Of a stretch of 64,000 nucleotides of DNA, positions 36,198 to 43,999 are shown piece by piece (positions within the stretch are counted from its first letter, which is position 1; each line of letters begins with the position of its first letter). The notes below the pieces were generated by a model. It worked only from the letters and a program-made list of their open reading frames with translations, was not told the origin of the DNA and ran no database searches. The translations under genes and the position numbers were made by a program. The stretch is from Bradyrhizobium sp. AZCC 1610 (GTDB lineage: Bacteria; Pseudomonadota; Alphaproteobacteria; Rhizobiales; Xanthobacteraceae): assembly GCF_036924515.1 (NCBI RefSeq), contig NZ_JAZHRR010000001.1, positions 1,521,001-1,585,000 of the forward strand, in the 5' to 3' direction.

Positions 36198-37010
36198 ATG
36201 GTCCGGATCGAAAAGCATGGCGCCGTTTGGACCGTCGTCCACAGCCGGTTTGCGGAAGCACGCAACGCGATGGATCCCGATAGCGCGGAAGCGCTGGCAG
36301 CGGCCTTCAGGGAATTCGACGCCGACGATTCCGCCAGCGTCGCGGTGTTGTGGGGCGAGGGCGGCGCGTTCTGCGCCGGCTGGGATCTCAAATTCGCCAG
36401 CACGCTCGGGGATCGCGATGCCTTCCAACGTCACGTCGTCGACGGCCTGGCGTTCCCGACCGGCGCCAACGCCGCGCCGCGCGGTCCGCTCGGGCCGACG
36501 CGGCTGGAATTGTCGAAGCCGGTGATCGCCGCGGTGGAGGGGCCGGCCGTTGCCGGTGGCATGGAGCTCGCCTTGTGGTGCGATATTCGCGTGATGGCCG
36601 AGAGCGCCTATTTCGGCGTCTATTGCCGGCGCTGGGGAATCCCGCTGTTGGACGGCGGCAGCGTTCGTCTGGCGCGATTGGTCGGGCAGGGACGCGCGAT
36701 GGAAATCATTTTGACGGGGCGCAAGGTGCCAGCGAACGAAGCGCTGCGCATCGGCATGTGCGAGCAGGTGGTCGAGAGCGGGGGCGCGCGGGCCGCGGCG
36801 GAAGCGATGGCGCGGGAGATCGCGCGGTTTCCGCAAGCGGCCGTGCGGGCCGATCGCCGCTCCGTGGTGGAAACCTACGGGCTGCCGGTCCGCGATGCGT
36901 TGCGGCAGGAATGGACCAACGGCGTTGAAGCCATCTTCAAGGAAGGCGTCAGCGGCGCTGCCCGCTTTGCCAGCGGCAAGGGCCGCCACGGCGATTTTGC
37001 CAAGATCTGA
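36198..37010 (+). CDS. Enoyl-CoA hydratase/isomerase (crotonase) family protein
   Basis: 270 residues of the crotonase fold. GGAFCAGWDLKF and VIAAVEGPAVAGGMELALWCDIRV form the CoA/oxyanion-hole pockets. ESAYFGVYCRRWGIPLLDGGSVRLARLVGQGRAMEIILTG follows the canonical order. The usual catalytic Glu positions are not obvious (AVEGPAVAGG has no second Glu pair), so hydratase activity is uncertain; isomerase or other crotonase chemistry is possible. AGGGAG precedes the ATG. The first of two adjacent paralogues. Confidence 0.85.
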   Translation: MVRIEKHGAVWTVVHSRFAEARNAMDPDSAEALAAAFREFDADDSASVAVLWGEGGAFCAGWDLKFASTLGDRDAFQRHVVDGLAFPTGANAAPRGPLGPTRLELSKPVIAAVEGPAVAGGMELALWCDIRVMAESAYFGVYCRRWGIPLLDGGSVRLARLVGQGRAMEIILTGRKVPANEALRIGMCEQVVESGGARAAAEAMAREIARFPQAAVRADRRSVVETYGLPVRDALRQEWTNGVEAIFKEGVSGAARFASGKGRHGDFAKI

Positions 37011-37034
37011 TCCTGCTTTCCGAGGGAGCAACAC

Positions 37035-37892
37035 ATGGCCAAAGTTCTCTACGAGCGCGACGGTCGCATTGCCCGCATCACCCTGAACCGGCCGGAAGTC
37101 ATGAATGCGATCGACGACGAACTGCCGGGCGCGCTCGCCGACGCGGTAGCGCGTGCCGACAATGATCCGGGCGCGCATGTGATCGTGCTTGCCGGCGCCG
37201 GCCGCGCCTTCTGCGCCGGATACGACCTGACGGCTTACGCCTCCGGCGACAAAGCCAATCGCTATACGCAGGAAATGCCGTGGGATCCGATGAAGGATTA
37301 TGCCGGCATGTCCGACAATACCAACAAGTTCATGAGCCTGTTTCGTTCGAAGCGGCCTGTGATCTGCAAGGTTCATGGATTTGCGGTTGCCGGCGGGTCC
37401 GACATCGCGCTTTGTTCGGACATGATCGTGATGGCGGAAGATGCGCGCATCGGCTATCCACCGGTTCGGGTCTGGGGCTGTCCGACCACGGCGATGTGGG
37501 TCTATCGGCTCGGCGCCGAAAAGGCCAAACGCATGCTGTTCACCGGCGACAAGATCACCGGGGTTGAGGCGGCGGCGCTGGGCCTCGTGCTGAAAGCCGT
37601 TCCGGCCGACAGGCTCGACGACGAGGTCGACGCGCTCGCGCACCGGATTGCGACGGTGCCGCAGAACCAGCTCATGATGCAGAAGCTGATGGTCAACCAG
37701 GCGCTCTACAATATGGGTCTGATGGGCACGCAGATGATCGCCACCGTGTTCGACGGCATTACCCGGCATTCCCCCGAGGGGCTGAACTTCAAGCGGCGGT
37801 CGGAGGAGATGGGGTGGAAACACGCCGTCGACGAACGCGACCAGGGTACCTTCGACTGGACGACCAATCAGCCGATCACGCAAAACAGGTAA
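37035..37892 (+). CDS. Enoyl-CoA hydratase/isomerase family protein
   Basis: 285 residues. ITLNRPEVMNAIDDELPGAL, GAGRAFCAGYDLTAY and CKVHGFAVAGGSDIALCSDMIVMAEDARIGYPPVRVWG mark a crotonase. The C-terminal part (EGLNFKRRSEEMGWKHAVDERD) is the extended tail of larger family members. It has its own CGAGGGAG ribosome-binding site 24 bases after the first crotonase. The pair with a TetR suggests fatty-acid, terpenoid or ring-fission acyl-CoA breakdown. Confidence 0.88.
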   Translation: MAKVLYERDGRIARITLNRPEVMNAIDDELPGALADAVARADNDPGAHVIVLAGAGRAFCAGYDLTAYASGDKANRYTQEMPWDPMKDYAGMSDNTNKFMSLFRSKRPVICKVHGFAVAGGSDIALCSDMIVMAEDARIGYPPVRVWGCPTTAMWVYRLGAEKAKRMLFTGDKITGVEAAALGLVLKAVPADRLDDEVDALAHRIATVPQNQLMMQKLMVNQALYNMGLMGTQMIATVFDGITRHSPEGLNFKRRSEEMGWKHAVDERDQGTFDWTTNQPITQNR

Positions 37893-37933
37893 TTCGAAGC
37901 GCAAGGATTCAAGTCGACGGAGAGAGTTCCGCT

Positions 37934-38359
37934 CTATTTGACCGTGATGGTAATTTTCTGCGAGACCACTGGAGGGTTGAACGGATAGTGGCCGGCGTCT
38001 CCCAGCACGAGCTGAAGCGTGTGCTTGCCGGGTGGAAGTTCGATCCGGGCTTCGGTTTGACCCGCCCCAAAATGAAGATGTGATTTGTCCTGCGGGATCT
38101 CTTCGTTCGGATTGAGCGGCTCATTCACATCGATCAGAAGATGATGATGGCCGCTGTTCGGGTAGTTGTCGCCCGCGTGGGTTACGCCCATGTTGCGCAG
38201 ACCAAACCGGCACCAAAACCCACCTTTGATGACGGCGCCGTTCTGCGGCCACACGAAATAGAGAAGGGCATCCTTCGGGGCGGGCTTTCCTTGAGCATAC
38301 GCGGCGAACGGCAGGCAAGTGAGCGCTGCTGACAGAGCGATCCACTGCATAAACTTCAT
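37934..38359 (-). CDS. DUF4399 periplasmic protein
   Basis: 141 residues: signal peptide (MKFMQWIALSAALTCLPFAAYAQG) then a small beta-rich domain with FVWPQNGAVIKGGFWCRFGLRNMGV, SGHHHLLIDV and THTLQLVLGDAGHYPF-like segments, which identify DUF4399. Several His (HHHLLI) might bind a metal. Function unknown. It is 19 bases downstream of the cyclase-FGE gene and shares its strand, so they may be co-expressed. Confidence 0.85.
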   Translation of the reverse strand: MKFMQWIALSAALTCLPFAAYAQGKPAPKDALLYFVWPQNGAVIKGGFWCRFGLRNMGVTHAGDNYPNSGHHHLLIDVNEPLNPNEEIPQDKSHLHFGAGQTEARIELPPGKHTLQLVLGDAGHYPFNPPVVSQKITITVK

Positions 38360-38378
38360 GACTGTCTCTCAACGCTCC

Positions 38379-39965
38379 CTAGGGGGAAAGTGCGACGCGG
38401 AACCCGTGGGTGGGATATCGCACGTTGGTGTCATAGCTGCCGCGGCTTGACGTCCGGGCATAGTCTGAGTCTTTCCTCCAGGAGCCGGAACGGATGACAT
38501 GCGAGGAACATGCATTCTCGACCCACGCTGACCCGTCCGCCGGCGCGCCTTGATAATTTCTGTGCCAGCAGTCTTCCACCCATTGGTCAACGCCGCCGCC
38601 CATATCGAATAGCCCAAAGGGATTTGGCTTCAGGCTGCCGACCTTCACCGGCTGATCGATGGCTGGAATGTCACTGCAGTTCTTGCAATTGACCATGCCG
38701 GGCTGAAATTGATCGCCCCACCAGTACCGGGTCTGCATGCCGCCGCGCGCCGCATATTCCCATTCAGCTTCGCTCGGCAGCCGATACGGCTTGCGGGTAG
38801 TTTCCGCGAGCCACGCAGCATATTGCTTGGCGTCGCTCCAGCTTACGTTTGTAACAGGCGCATCGTCCTTTCCGCTCGCGGTAAATCCGCAGGCCTTTGC
38901 GGCAGCGCATGCATTCCATTCGCGCACGGAGACAGGAAATTTCGCCATCGCAAACGGCTTGACCGTTACCTGACGGACTGGTTTTTCCGAAACGTCTTCG
39001 TTGCTGCCCATGGCAAAGCTGCCACCCCGAAGCGAGACCATCTCGGGCTCTCGAATCGACGCGGCGCCCTGCGTGGTTGGTTGACCAGCAGGTGCGGCGG
39101 GTGACGCGGACGGCGGTAGCGGCGCAGCCTGTTTGGAAGCTGGAGACGGCTCGGGCTGAGGCGCCGCCTGTTGTTGAGTTGGGGCCACCGTAGGCTGGGC
39201 GGGCGCTGGTGGCTTTGCGGAGGGCGCCTTCTGCACTTCTGCCGGAGGCGAAACGGGAGCCGAAACCAGATTTAGCAGCTTGCCGGTTGGCAAGAGCGTC
39301 CAGAGAGCGCCGCCCGCAATGAGCAGCAGCGCAAGGATCAGCAAGGAGACCAGAATGCCTTCGCGCCGCTTCCGGCTGTGCAGAAGCGCAGCCGGATCGG
39401 AAAGCACACGATAGACCCGCACCGGGTCGGTGATGTTCTTGACGTGGCGATCACCGAGCGATTCGTATCCGCAAACCAGCTTGTGCTTTATCTGTTCGTA
39501 GATGCCGCCGGAGATATAGACCTCGCCGGGCTGGGCTATGCCTTCAAGCCGCGTGGCAATATTGACGCCGTCGCCGTAAACGTCGTCCGTTTCGATGATG
39601 ACATCGCCGAGATTGACGCCAATTCGATACTCGATCCAATGATGCTTCGGCAGTGCCGCATTGCGCCCCACCAGATTTTGCTGAATCACGATGCTGCAGC
39701 GGACGGCTTCGACAGGGCTGTCGAAAATCGCAATGAACCCGTCGCCGGTGGTTTTAACAAGTCTGCCGTGATGTTCTATGATGCTGGGTTCGATGAGATC
39801 GCGCTCGATACGCTTGACACGGTTGTGCGTGCCCTCTTCGTCGATTTGCATCAGGCGGCTGTAACCGGAGATATCGCCTGCTACGATGGCCGCAAGGCGG
39901 CGCGGCGTCGGTTCGCGTGGCGGCGCGCCAACTCGGCCTGCCTTGATGTCACGAATCTGAGCCAT
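38379..39965 (-). CDS. Class III adenylate/guanylate cyclase domain fused via a membrane helix to an FGE/SUMF1 domain
   Basis: 528 residues in four parts. Residues about 22-185 are a cyclase catalytic domain (VAGDISGYSRLM with Asp31, KTTGDGFIAIF with Asp75 as metal ligands; VYGDGVNIATRLE). About 205-228 is a transmembrane helix. About 235-305 is a Pro/Ala/Gln-rich linker. About 310-528 is a formylglycine-generating-enzyme-like domain (VSLRGGSFAMGSN, PYRLPSEAEWEYAARGG, VIRSGSWRKDSDYARTSSRG, GFRVAL). The FGE-like part would face the periplasm. It is probably a binding or sensory module, since the oxidase Cys pair is not evident. It could make cAMP/cGMP in response to an outside signal. Confidence 0.88.
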   Translation of the reverse strand: MAQIRDIKAGRVGAPPREPTPRRLAAIVAGDISGYSRLMQIDEEGTHNRVKRIERDLIEPSIIEHHGRLVKTTGDGFIAIFDSPVEAVRCSIVIQQNLVGRNAALPKHHWIEYRIGVNLGDVIIETDDVYGDGVNIATRLEGIAQPGEVYISGGIYEQIKHKLVCGYESLGDRHVKNITDPVRVYRVLSDPAALLHSRKRREGILVSLLILALLLIAGGALWTLLPTGKLLNLVSAPVSPPAEVQKAPSAKPPAPAQPTVAPTQQQAAPQPEPSPASKQAAPLPPSASPAAPAGQPTTQGAASIREPEMVSLRGGSFAMGSNEDVSEKPVRQVTVKPFAMAKFPVSVREWNACAAAKACGFTASGKDDAPVTNVSWSDAKQYAAWLAETTRKPYRLPSEAEWEYAARGGMQTRYWWGDQFQPGMVNCKNCSDIPAIDQPVKVGSLKPNPFGLFDMGGGVDQWVEDCWHRNYQGAPADGSAWVENACSSHVIRSGSWRKDSDYARTSSRGSYDTNVRYPTHGFRVALSP

Positions 39966-40114
39966 TGTTCAGATTGTTCCAAAGACTGTGAAATGACAGT
40001 GTGAGGCAAACAATCTATCCAGCACCAATAGCGTAGCATATTGCAGGTATGTAGCAAGCGAGCGGCCACAATGCGTGGAACCGTCACCGATAGCGGTCGG
40101 ACTGATCTCGCCAA

Positions 40115-40279
40115 CTACCGGTATGGATCTTCGTCGATCGGGTACTGTGGCACGCTTACCGCATCGAACGAGCAGTCGGCCCGGTTCCTGAAATCGACGA
40201 GCCCAAGGATCAGCACCGTGGCAACAAAGCCGGCCACCGCGCCGGTAACGTCGCCGGCAATTGGCAGCGAGTTCTTCAT
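40115..40279 (-). CDS. Small predicted membrane protein (54 residues) coupled to the enamidase gene
   Basis: An ATG at 40279-40277 overlaps the enamidase stop as TGATG, and the frame runs 54 codons to TAG (40117-40115). The product starts MKNSLPIAGDVTGAV, continues with one hydrophobic helix (GAVAGFVATVLILGLVDF, about residues 13-30) and ends in an acidic tail, IDEDPYR. The overlap, sound codon usage and helix suggest a real small gene. I recognise no family. It may anchor or assist the enamidase or an electron-transfer partner, which is inference. Confidence 0.6.
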   Translation of the reverse strand: MKNSLPIAGDVTGAVAGFVATVLILGLVDFRNRADCSFDAVSVPQYPIDEDPYR

Positions 40280-41479
40280 CAATGCCCGATGATGATCTCC
40301 GGCACTTTCCCCGCCGGCGGCGTGTTGCGGCTGCGCTGGGTGCGGACGATGCCGTCGATGATGGTCATGCCGATGCCGGGAAGGTCGCCGAGCTGCACGC
40401 TTTCCAAAATGTTCTTGCCGGGCGAGTGCTGGGCCTTGTCCATCAGCACGAAATCGGCGGAGCGGCCGACTTCAATTAGCCCGCAGTCGAGCTCGCGCAT
40501 GCGGGCGGTGTTGCCGGTTGCCAGGCAGAAGGCGAGTTCGGTGGGCAGATCGCCCAGCGAGGACAGCATCGAGACCATGCGTAAAATGCCGAGCGGCTGC
40601 ACGCCGGAGCCAGCCGGCGCGTCGGTGCCGAGGATGACGCGGTTGAGGTCGCCCATTTCGCGCGCGATGCGCAGCGTGAACAGCGCCGAGCGCTCGTTGC
40701 CGTTGTGCACCAGTTCCAGCCCGCGCTTGCAGCCTTCACAGATACAGCGGATCTGGTCGTCGGGCAGGGCGGTGTGGCCGCCATTGATGTGACCGATCAC
40801 GTCGGTGTCGGCTTCCAGCACCACGTCCTTGTCGATCAGGCCGGAGCCGGGGATCGAAGGACCGCCGGTGTGGATCGTGCTCTGGATGCCGTATTTGCGC
40901 GCCCAGCCGACCATCTTGCGCGCGGTAGGGCCGTCCTTGACGCCGCCGAGGCCGACTTCGCCGAGCAGCTTGACGCCGGCCGCGGCCAACTTCCTTGAAA
41001 TCGTCCTCGACCATTTCGCATTCGATCACGGGTGCGCCGGCATGCACCTTCACCCCGCCCGGACGCAGCGTCCAGAATGCGCGTTGCGCGAAGATCGCCA
41101 TCGCCTTCAGGCCGACGACGTCGCGGGGTCGGCCGGGCATGTGAACTTCGCCTGCGGAGATCATGGTGGTGACGCCGCCGTGGAGATAGCTGTCGATCCA
41201 GTTGGTCTGGTTCTGCCGCGGCGTCCAGTCGCCGGCGACGGGATGGACGTGGCTGTCGATCAGGCCAGGGGCGACCGTGGTGCCGTTGGCATCGACAACG
41301 GTGGTGGCGCCCTCGGTGTTGACGTCCTTGAATCGTCCGATCGCTGTGATCTTGCCGTTCTCGGCTACGATCGTATCGCCGTCCAGGATCGGCTTCTCCA
41401 GCGCCCCCGACAGCAGCAGCCCGATATTGCGGATCACCAGCTTGCTGGGACCGGTCGCCTGGGGTGCATCGTGGGCCAT
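40279..41479 (-). pseudogene. ena: Enamidase (amidohydrolase superfamily), interrupted by a single-base frameshift
   Basis: The two parts together give about 399 residues resembling E. barkeri enamidase, which opens 1,4,5,6-tetrahydro-6-oxonicotinate to 2-formylglutarate and ammonia using metal ions. Part 1 (41479 to about 40991) has VIRNIGLLLSGALEKPILDGDTIV, the metal motif GLIDSHVHPVAGDWTPRQ and GGVTTMISAGEVHMPGRP. Part 2 (40989-40279) has AAAGVKLLGEVGLGGVKDG, TIHTGGPSIPGSG, GHINGGHTALP, ILGTDAPAGSG and SRNTPPAG. Removing one base near 40990 joins them as KELAAAGVK. It is either a recent inactivating mutation or a sequencing error. The start is supported by AAAAGGAAAA upstream of ATG 41479. 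Confidence 0.82.
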
Positions 41480-41525
41480 GGTTTTTCCTTTTGGTTCAAT
41501 GCCTTCGCCGCACATTCTGCCCGGC

Positions 41526-41596
41526 TTGACGATCGGATCAAGCTGGATTATTCATTTGTATACGAATGATCGTATACGAATGATTGAACTGGTCAA
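41526..41596. promoter_or_regulatory. Bidirectional enamidase/fpr promoter with two operators
   Basis: Two palindromes sit 14 bp apart: CATTTGTATACGAATG (41553-41568) and ATCGTATACGAA (41569-41580), sharing the pattern TTYGT-N2-ACRAA with the nicA and hnr operators. Rightward: -35 TTGACG (41526-41531), 17 bp, -10 TATTCA (41549-41554). Leftward: -35 TTGACC (41596-41591), 16 bp, -10 TACGAT (41574-41569). Both -10 boxes touch the operators. Confidence 0.65.
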
Positions 41597-41624
41597 TCCG
41601 GCTTGCCGGTCAGGGAATGGTGCG

Positions 41625-42398
41625 ATGAGCAACTTCAACCAGGAAAGCGTCTTGAGCGTCCATCACTGGACCGACACGCTGTTCAGCTTCACCACCACGC
41701 GCGATCCCTCGTTCCGTTTCCGCAACGGCGAGTTCACCATGATCGGGCTGAAGGTCGGCGAGAAGCCGCTGCTCCGCGCCTACTCGGTCGCCAGCGCCAA
41801 TTATGAGGACCGGCTCGAATTCTTCTCGATTAAGGTGCCGGACGGGCCGCTGACCTCACGCCTCCAGCACTTGAAGCAGGGCGATGAGATCATCGTCAGC
41901 CGCAAGGCGACCGGAACGCTGGTCATCGACAACCTCGAAGACGGCCGCAACCTCTATCTGATCGGCACCGGCACGGGCTTGGCCCCGTTCCTGAGCGTGA
42001 TCAAGGATCCCGAGACCTATGAGCGGTTCGAGAAGGTGGTGCTGCTGCACGGCTGCCGCCGCGTCGCCGAGCTCGCCTATGGCGAGATGATCACCGAAAA
42101 GCTGCCGAACGACGAACTGATCGGCGAATATGTCCGCAACCAGTTGATCTACTACCCCACCGTGACGCGCGATCCGTTCCGCAACCGCGGCCGTATCACC
42201 GACCTGATCAACTCTGGCAAACTATTCGCTGATATCGGGCTGGCCTCGCTCGACCCCGCCCACGACCGCGTCATGATCTGCGGCAGCCCCGCACTGGTGA
42301 CGGACACGCGTGCGCTGTTGACGGGCAAAGGCTTCGTCGAAGGCAATCACGGCGAGGCGGCGCAGTTCGTGGTCGAGAAGGCGTTCGCGGAGCGGTAA
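41625..42398 (+). CDS. fpr: Ferredoxin--NADP+ reductase
   Basis: 257 residues of the bacterial Fpr type. RAYSVASANYEDRLEFFSIKV binds FAD (RxYS motif at about residues 50-53), GPLTSRLQHLKQGDEI follows, and IGTGTGLAPFLSVI plus MICGSPALVTD form the NADP domain. The C-terminal EKAFAER is the FAD-stacking tail. It moves electrons between NADPH and ferredoxin. Divergent from the enamidase and under the same operator pair, it probably supplies reduced ferredoxin to the 6-hydroxynicotinate reductase. Start ATG 41625 follows GGGAATGG. Confidence 0.92.
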   Translation: MSNFNQESVLSVHHWTDTLFSFTTTRDPSFRFRNGEFTMIGLKVGEKPLLRAYSVASANYEDRLEFFSIKVPDGPLTSRLQHLKQGDEIIVSRKATGTLVIDNLEDGRNLYLIGTGTGLAPFLSVIKDPETYERFEKVVLLHGCRRVAELAYGEMITEKLPNDELIGEYVRNQLIYYPTVTRDPFRNRGRITDLINSGKLFADIGLASLDPAHDRVMICGSPALVTDTRALLTGKGFVEGNHGEAAQFVVEKAFAER

Positions 42399-42417
42399 GC
42401 GCTAACCGCTTGCGAAG

Positions 42418-43191
42418 TTACGGCCGCACCCCCGGCGCTTCGATCGGCATGCCCCGCGCCCGCGACATCAGATACAATTCGAGTTCGACCAGTTCCGGCG
42501 CGCCGTAATCATAGGCCTGCGCGCGGATGCCGGTGATGCAGGCGCGCAGGCGCCGCTGCAGCGATCCCAGCGACTGCCATTCCAGCCGGTAGAGCGGGTA
42601 GCCGGTCGGGTGTCCCTGCGTGACCGCGGCGCCAGCGAGCCGCTTGTCCCAGTTATCATCGTGGCAATTGGCGCAGCCGAGATTGAGCTGTCCCTGCCGT
42701 TGCATGTAGAGCTCGCGCCCTTTGGCGATGAACGGCGCGAGCTGCGGGTCGGCGCCGGTTTCGATCGGCACGCCTTGCGACTGCCTTGCGATGAAGGCCG
42801 TGAGCGCCAGCAGTTCGCGGCTCTCGAAGGGCAGCGGCGTCGCCTGCTGCTGGCTGGTGCGGCATGAATTGATGCGCTGCTCCAGATCGATCGGACGGCC
42901 GGTTGCCTTGTCGAAGGCGGGGTAGCGGGCGGCTATCCCTTTCATGCTGGTGCGCGCATCGCCGTGGCAATCGGCGCAGGCCTTGTTGGAGGCACCTAGC
43001 TTGCGCTTCCATTGCGATTCGCCGTCGAGCACCCAGAGCATGCCTGGATTGGCGGTATCCTCGTCCTGCATCGCCTTGGTGTCGGCCTTCATAAAAGTGT
43101 AGCCGGAGCGGCGGTCGGCTTGGGGGATTTCGGCGGCGCAAACCGCGCTTGCGGTCAACAGGGCGACGGCTATGGCGCCAATGGGCCTCAT
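42418..43191 (-). CDS. soxA: Sulfur oxidation c-type cytochrome SoxA
   Basis: 257 residues: signal peptide (MRPIGAIAVALLTASAVCA), two heme motifs CADCH (72-76) and CANCH (173-177), and Cys218 in RACITGIRAQ, the residue expected to ligate the active-site heme as a persulfide. With SoxX it joins thiosulfate to SoxY in the periplasm. The start overlaps the soxZ stop (ATGA). Last gene of the run. Diheme SoxA matches the Paracoccus-type subunit. Confidence 0.93.
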   Translation of the reverse strand: MRPIGAIAVALLTASAVCAAEIPQADRRSGYTFMKADTKAMQDEDTANPGMLWVLDGESQWKRKLGASNKACADCHGDARTSMKGIAARYPAFDKATGRPIDLEQRINSCRTSQQQATPLPFESRELLALTAFIARQSQGVPIETGADPQLAPFIAKGRELYMQRQGQLNLGCANCHDDNWDKRLAGAAVTQGHPTGYPLYRLEWQSLGSLQRRLRACITGIRAQAYDYGAPELVELELYLMSRARGMPIEAPGVRP

Positions 43192-43508
43192 TCGACCGTG
43201 ATCGAGGCGGACGCGGTTTCGGAAAAGCCCTTGTCACCGATCCATTCGAACTCGAACTTGCCGCTCTCGGTCGCAGTGGCGAAGAACGTGATGAAGGGGT
43301 TGGCGGCGATCGCCGGAAACAGATCGGTGCGGAAGATCTCGTTGCCGTTGAAGCGGCATGTCAAGCTCGTGATGATGTTGCGCGGAACAACTTCGCCTGC
43401 AGCCGTATGGCGATAGCCGGTTTCCATGATGTGCGACATCAGCGTCTTGATCTCGATAATGTCGCCGCGTTTGGCTTTCGCCGGAACGTTGATAAGCGCG
43501 GAAGCCAT
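43188..43508 (-). CDS. soxZ: Thiosulfate oxidation carrier SoxZ
   Basis: 106 residues with the SoxZ pattern: INVPAKAKRGDIIEIKTLMSHIMETGYR, then a beta-sandwich ending FEFEWIGDKGFSETASASITV. No signal peptide, as expected, because SoxZ is exported bound to SoxY. It overlaps both neighbours by one to four bases. Confidence 0.94.
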   Translation of the reverse strand: MASALINVPAKAKRGDIIEIKTLMSHIMETGYRHTAAGEVVPRNIITSLTCRFNGNEIFRTDLFPAIAANPFITFFATATESGKFEFEWIGDKGFSETASASITVE

Positions 43509-43990
43509 CAGATTACCTCCTCGGTGCAGGCTGCGAGTGTCACCACGACATCGACGCTGGCCGACCAGAACGATCCGTCCGAGAGCTTTGCGATCGCGAC
43601 GATCTTCTGGCTGTCGGCGAGACGGATGCGGGTCGAAACCTGCGCGCGGCCGTTATGCGGGCCGAGCTGGAAATTGGCGATGTTGGGCTGCGGATTCTTT
43701 TCGTTGAAGACGTGAATGCTCCGGACGTGATCCTCCTCCGCCATCGGGTGGGCGACGCTGACCGTCATCGGCACCGTGTTGCCGTTCTCCACCAGCGGCG
43801 GGATGTCGAGCTTGACCTTGCCGGTGCGCACCGTCGCTCCGCCGGTGACATTCTGGATCGCCGACGCAAGCATGGCGGGCGTCGCCTCCGCAGGACGCAC
43901 AATCACGACCGGGAGCGCGCCGATCACGGCCGCGCCGCCGGCGAGGCCGAGGAACCGGCGGCGTGATGATTTTTTTGGTGGTTGCTGCAT
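43508..43990 (-). CDS. soxY: Thiosulfate oxidation carrier SoxY
   Basis: 160 residues with a Tat signal (SRRRFLGLAGGAAVIG). The carrier arm ends in AACTEEVI, so Cys155 would carry the sulfur, but the usual GGCGG end is replaced by a less glycine-rich tail. DHVRSIHVFNEKNPQPNIANFQLGP is a typical SoxY segment. It holds bound sulfur while the other Sox enzymes act. The non-canonical swinging arm is the one oddity. Confidence 0.92.
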   Translation of the reverse strand: MQQPPKKSSRRRFLGLAGGAAVIGALPVVIVRPAEATPAMLASAIQNVTGGATVRTGKVKLDIPPLVENGNTVPMTVSVAHPMAEEDHVRSIHVFNEKNPQPNIANFQLGPHNGRAQVSTRIRLADSQKIVAIAKLSDGSFWSASVDVVVTLAACTEEVI

Positions 43991-43999
43991 CGTACCTTC

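Noticed and set aside
40041..40292. Plus-strand frame of about 83 codons opposite the small enamidase-linked gene
   Set aside because: The minus-strand 54-codon frame has start-stop coupling and a membrane helix; the plus-strand one lacks any signal and overlaps the enamidase end.
40985..40995. Programmed frameshifting in enamidase
   Set aside because: No slippery heptamer, no following stop-adjacent pause signal or strong pseudoknot was seen, and known enamidases are single-frame; mutation or sequencing error is simpler.
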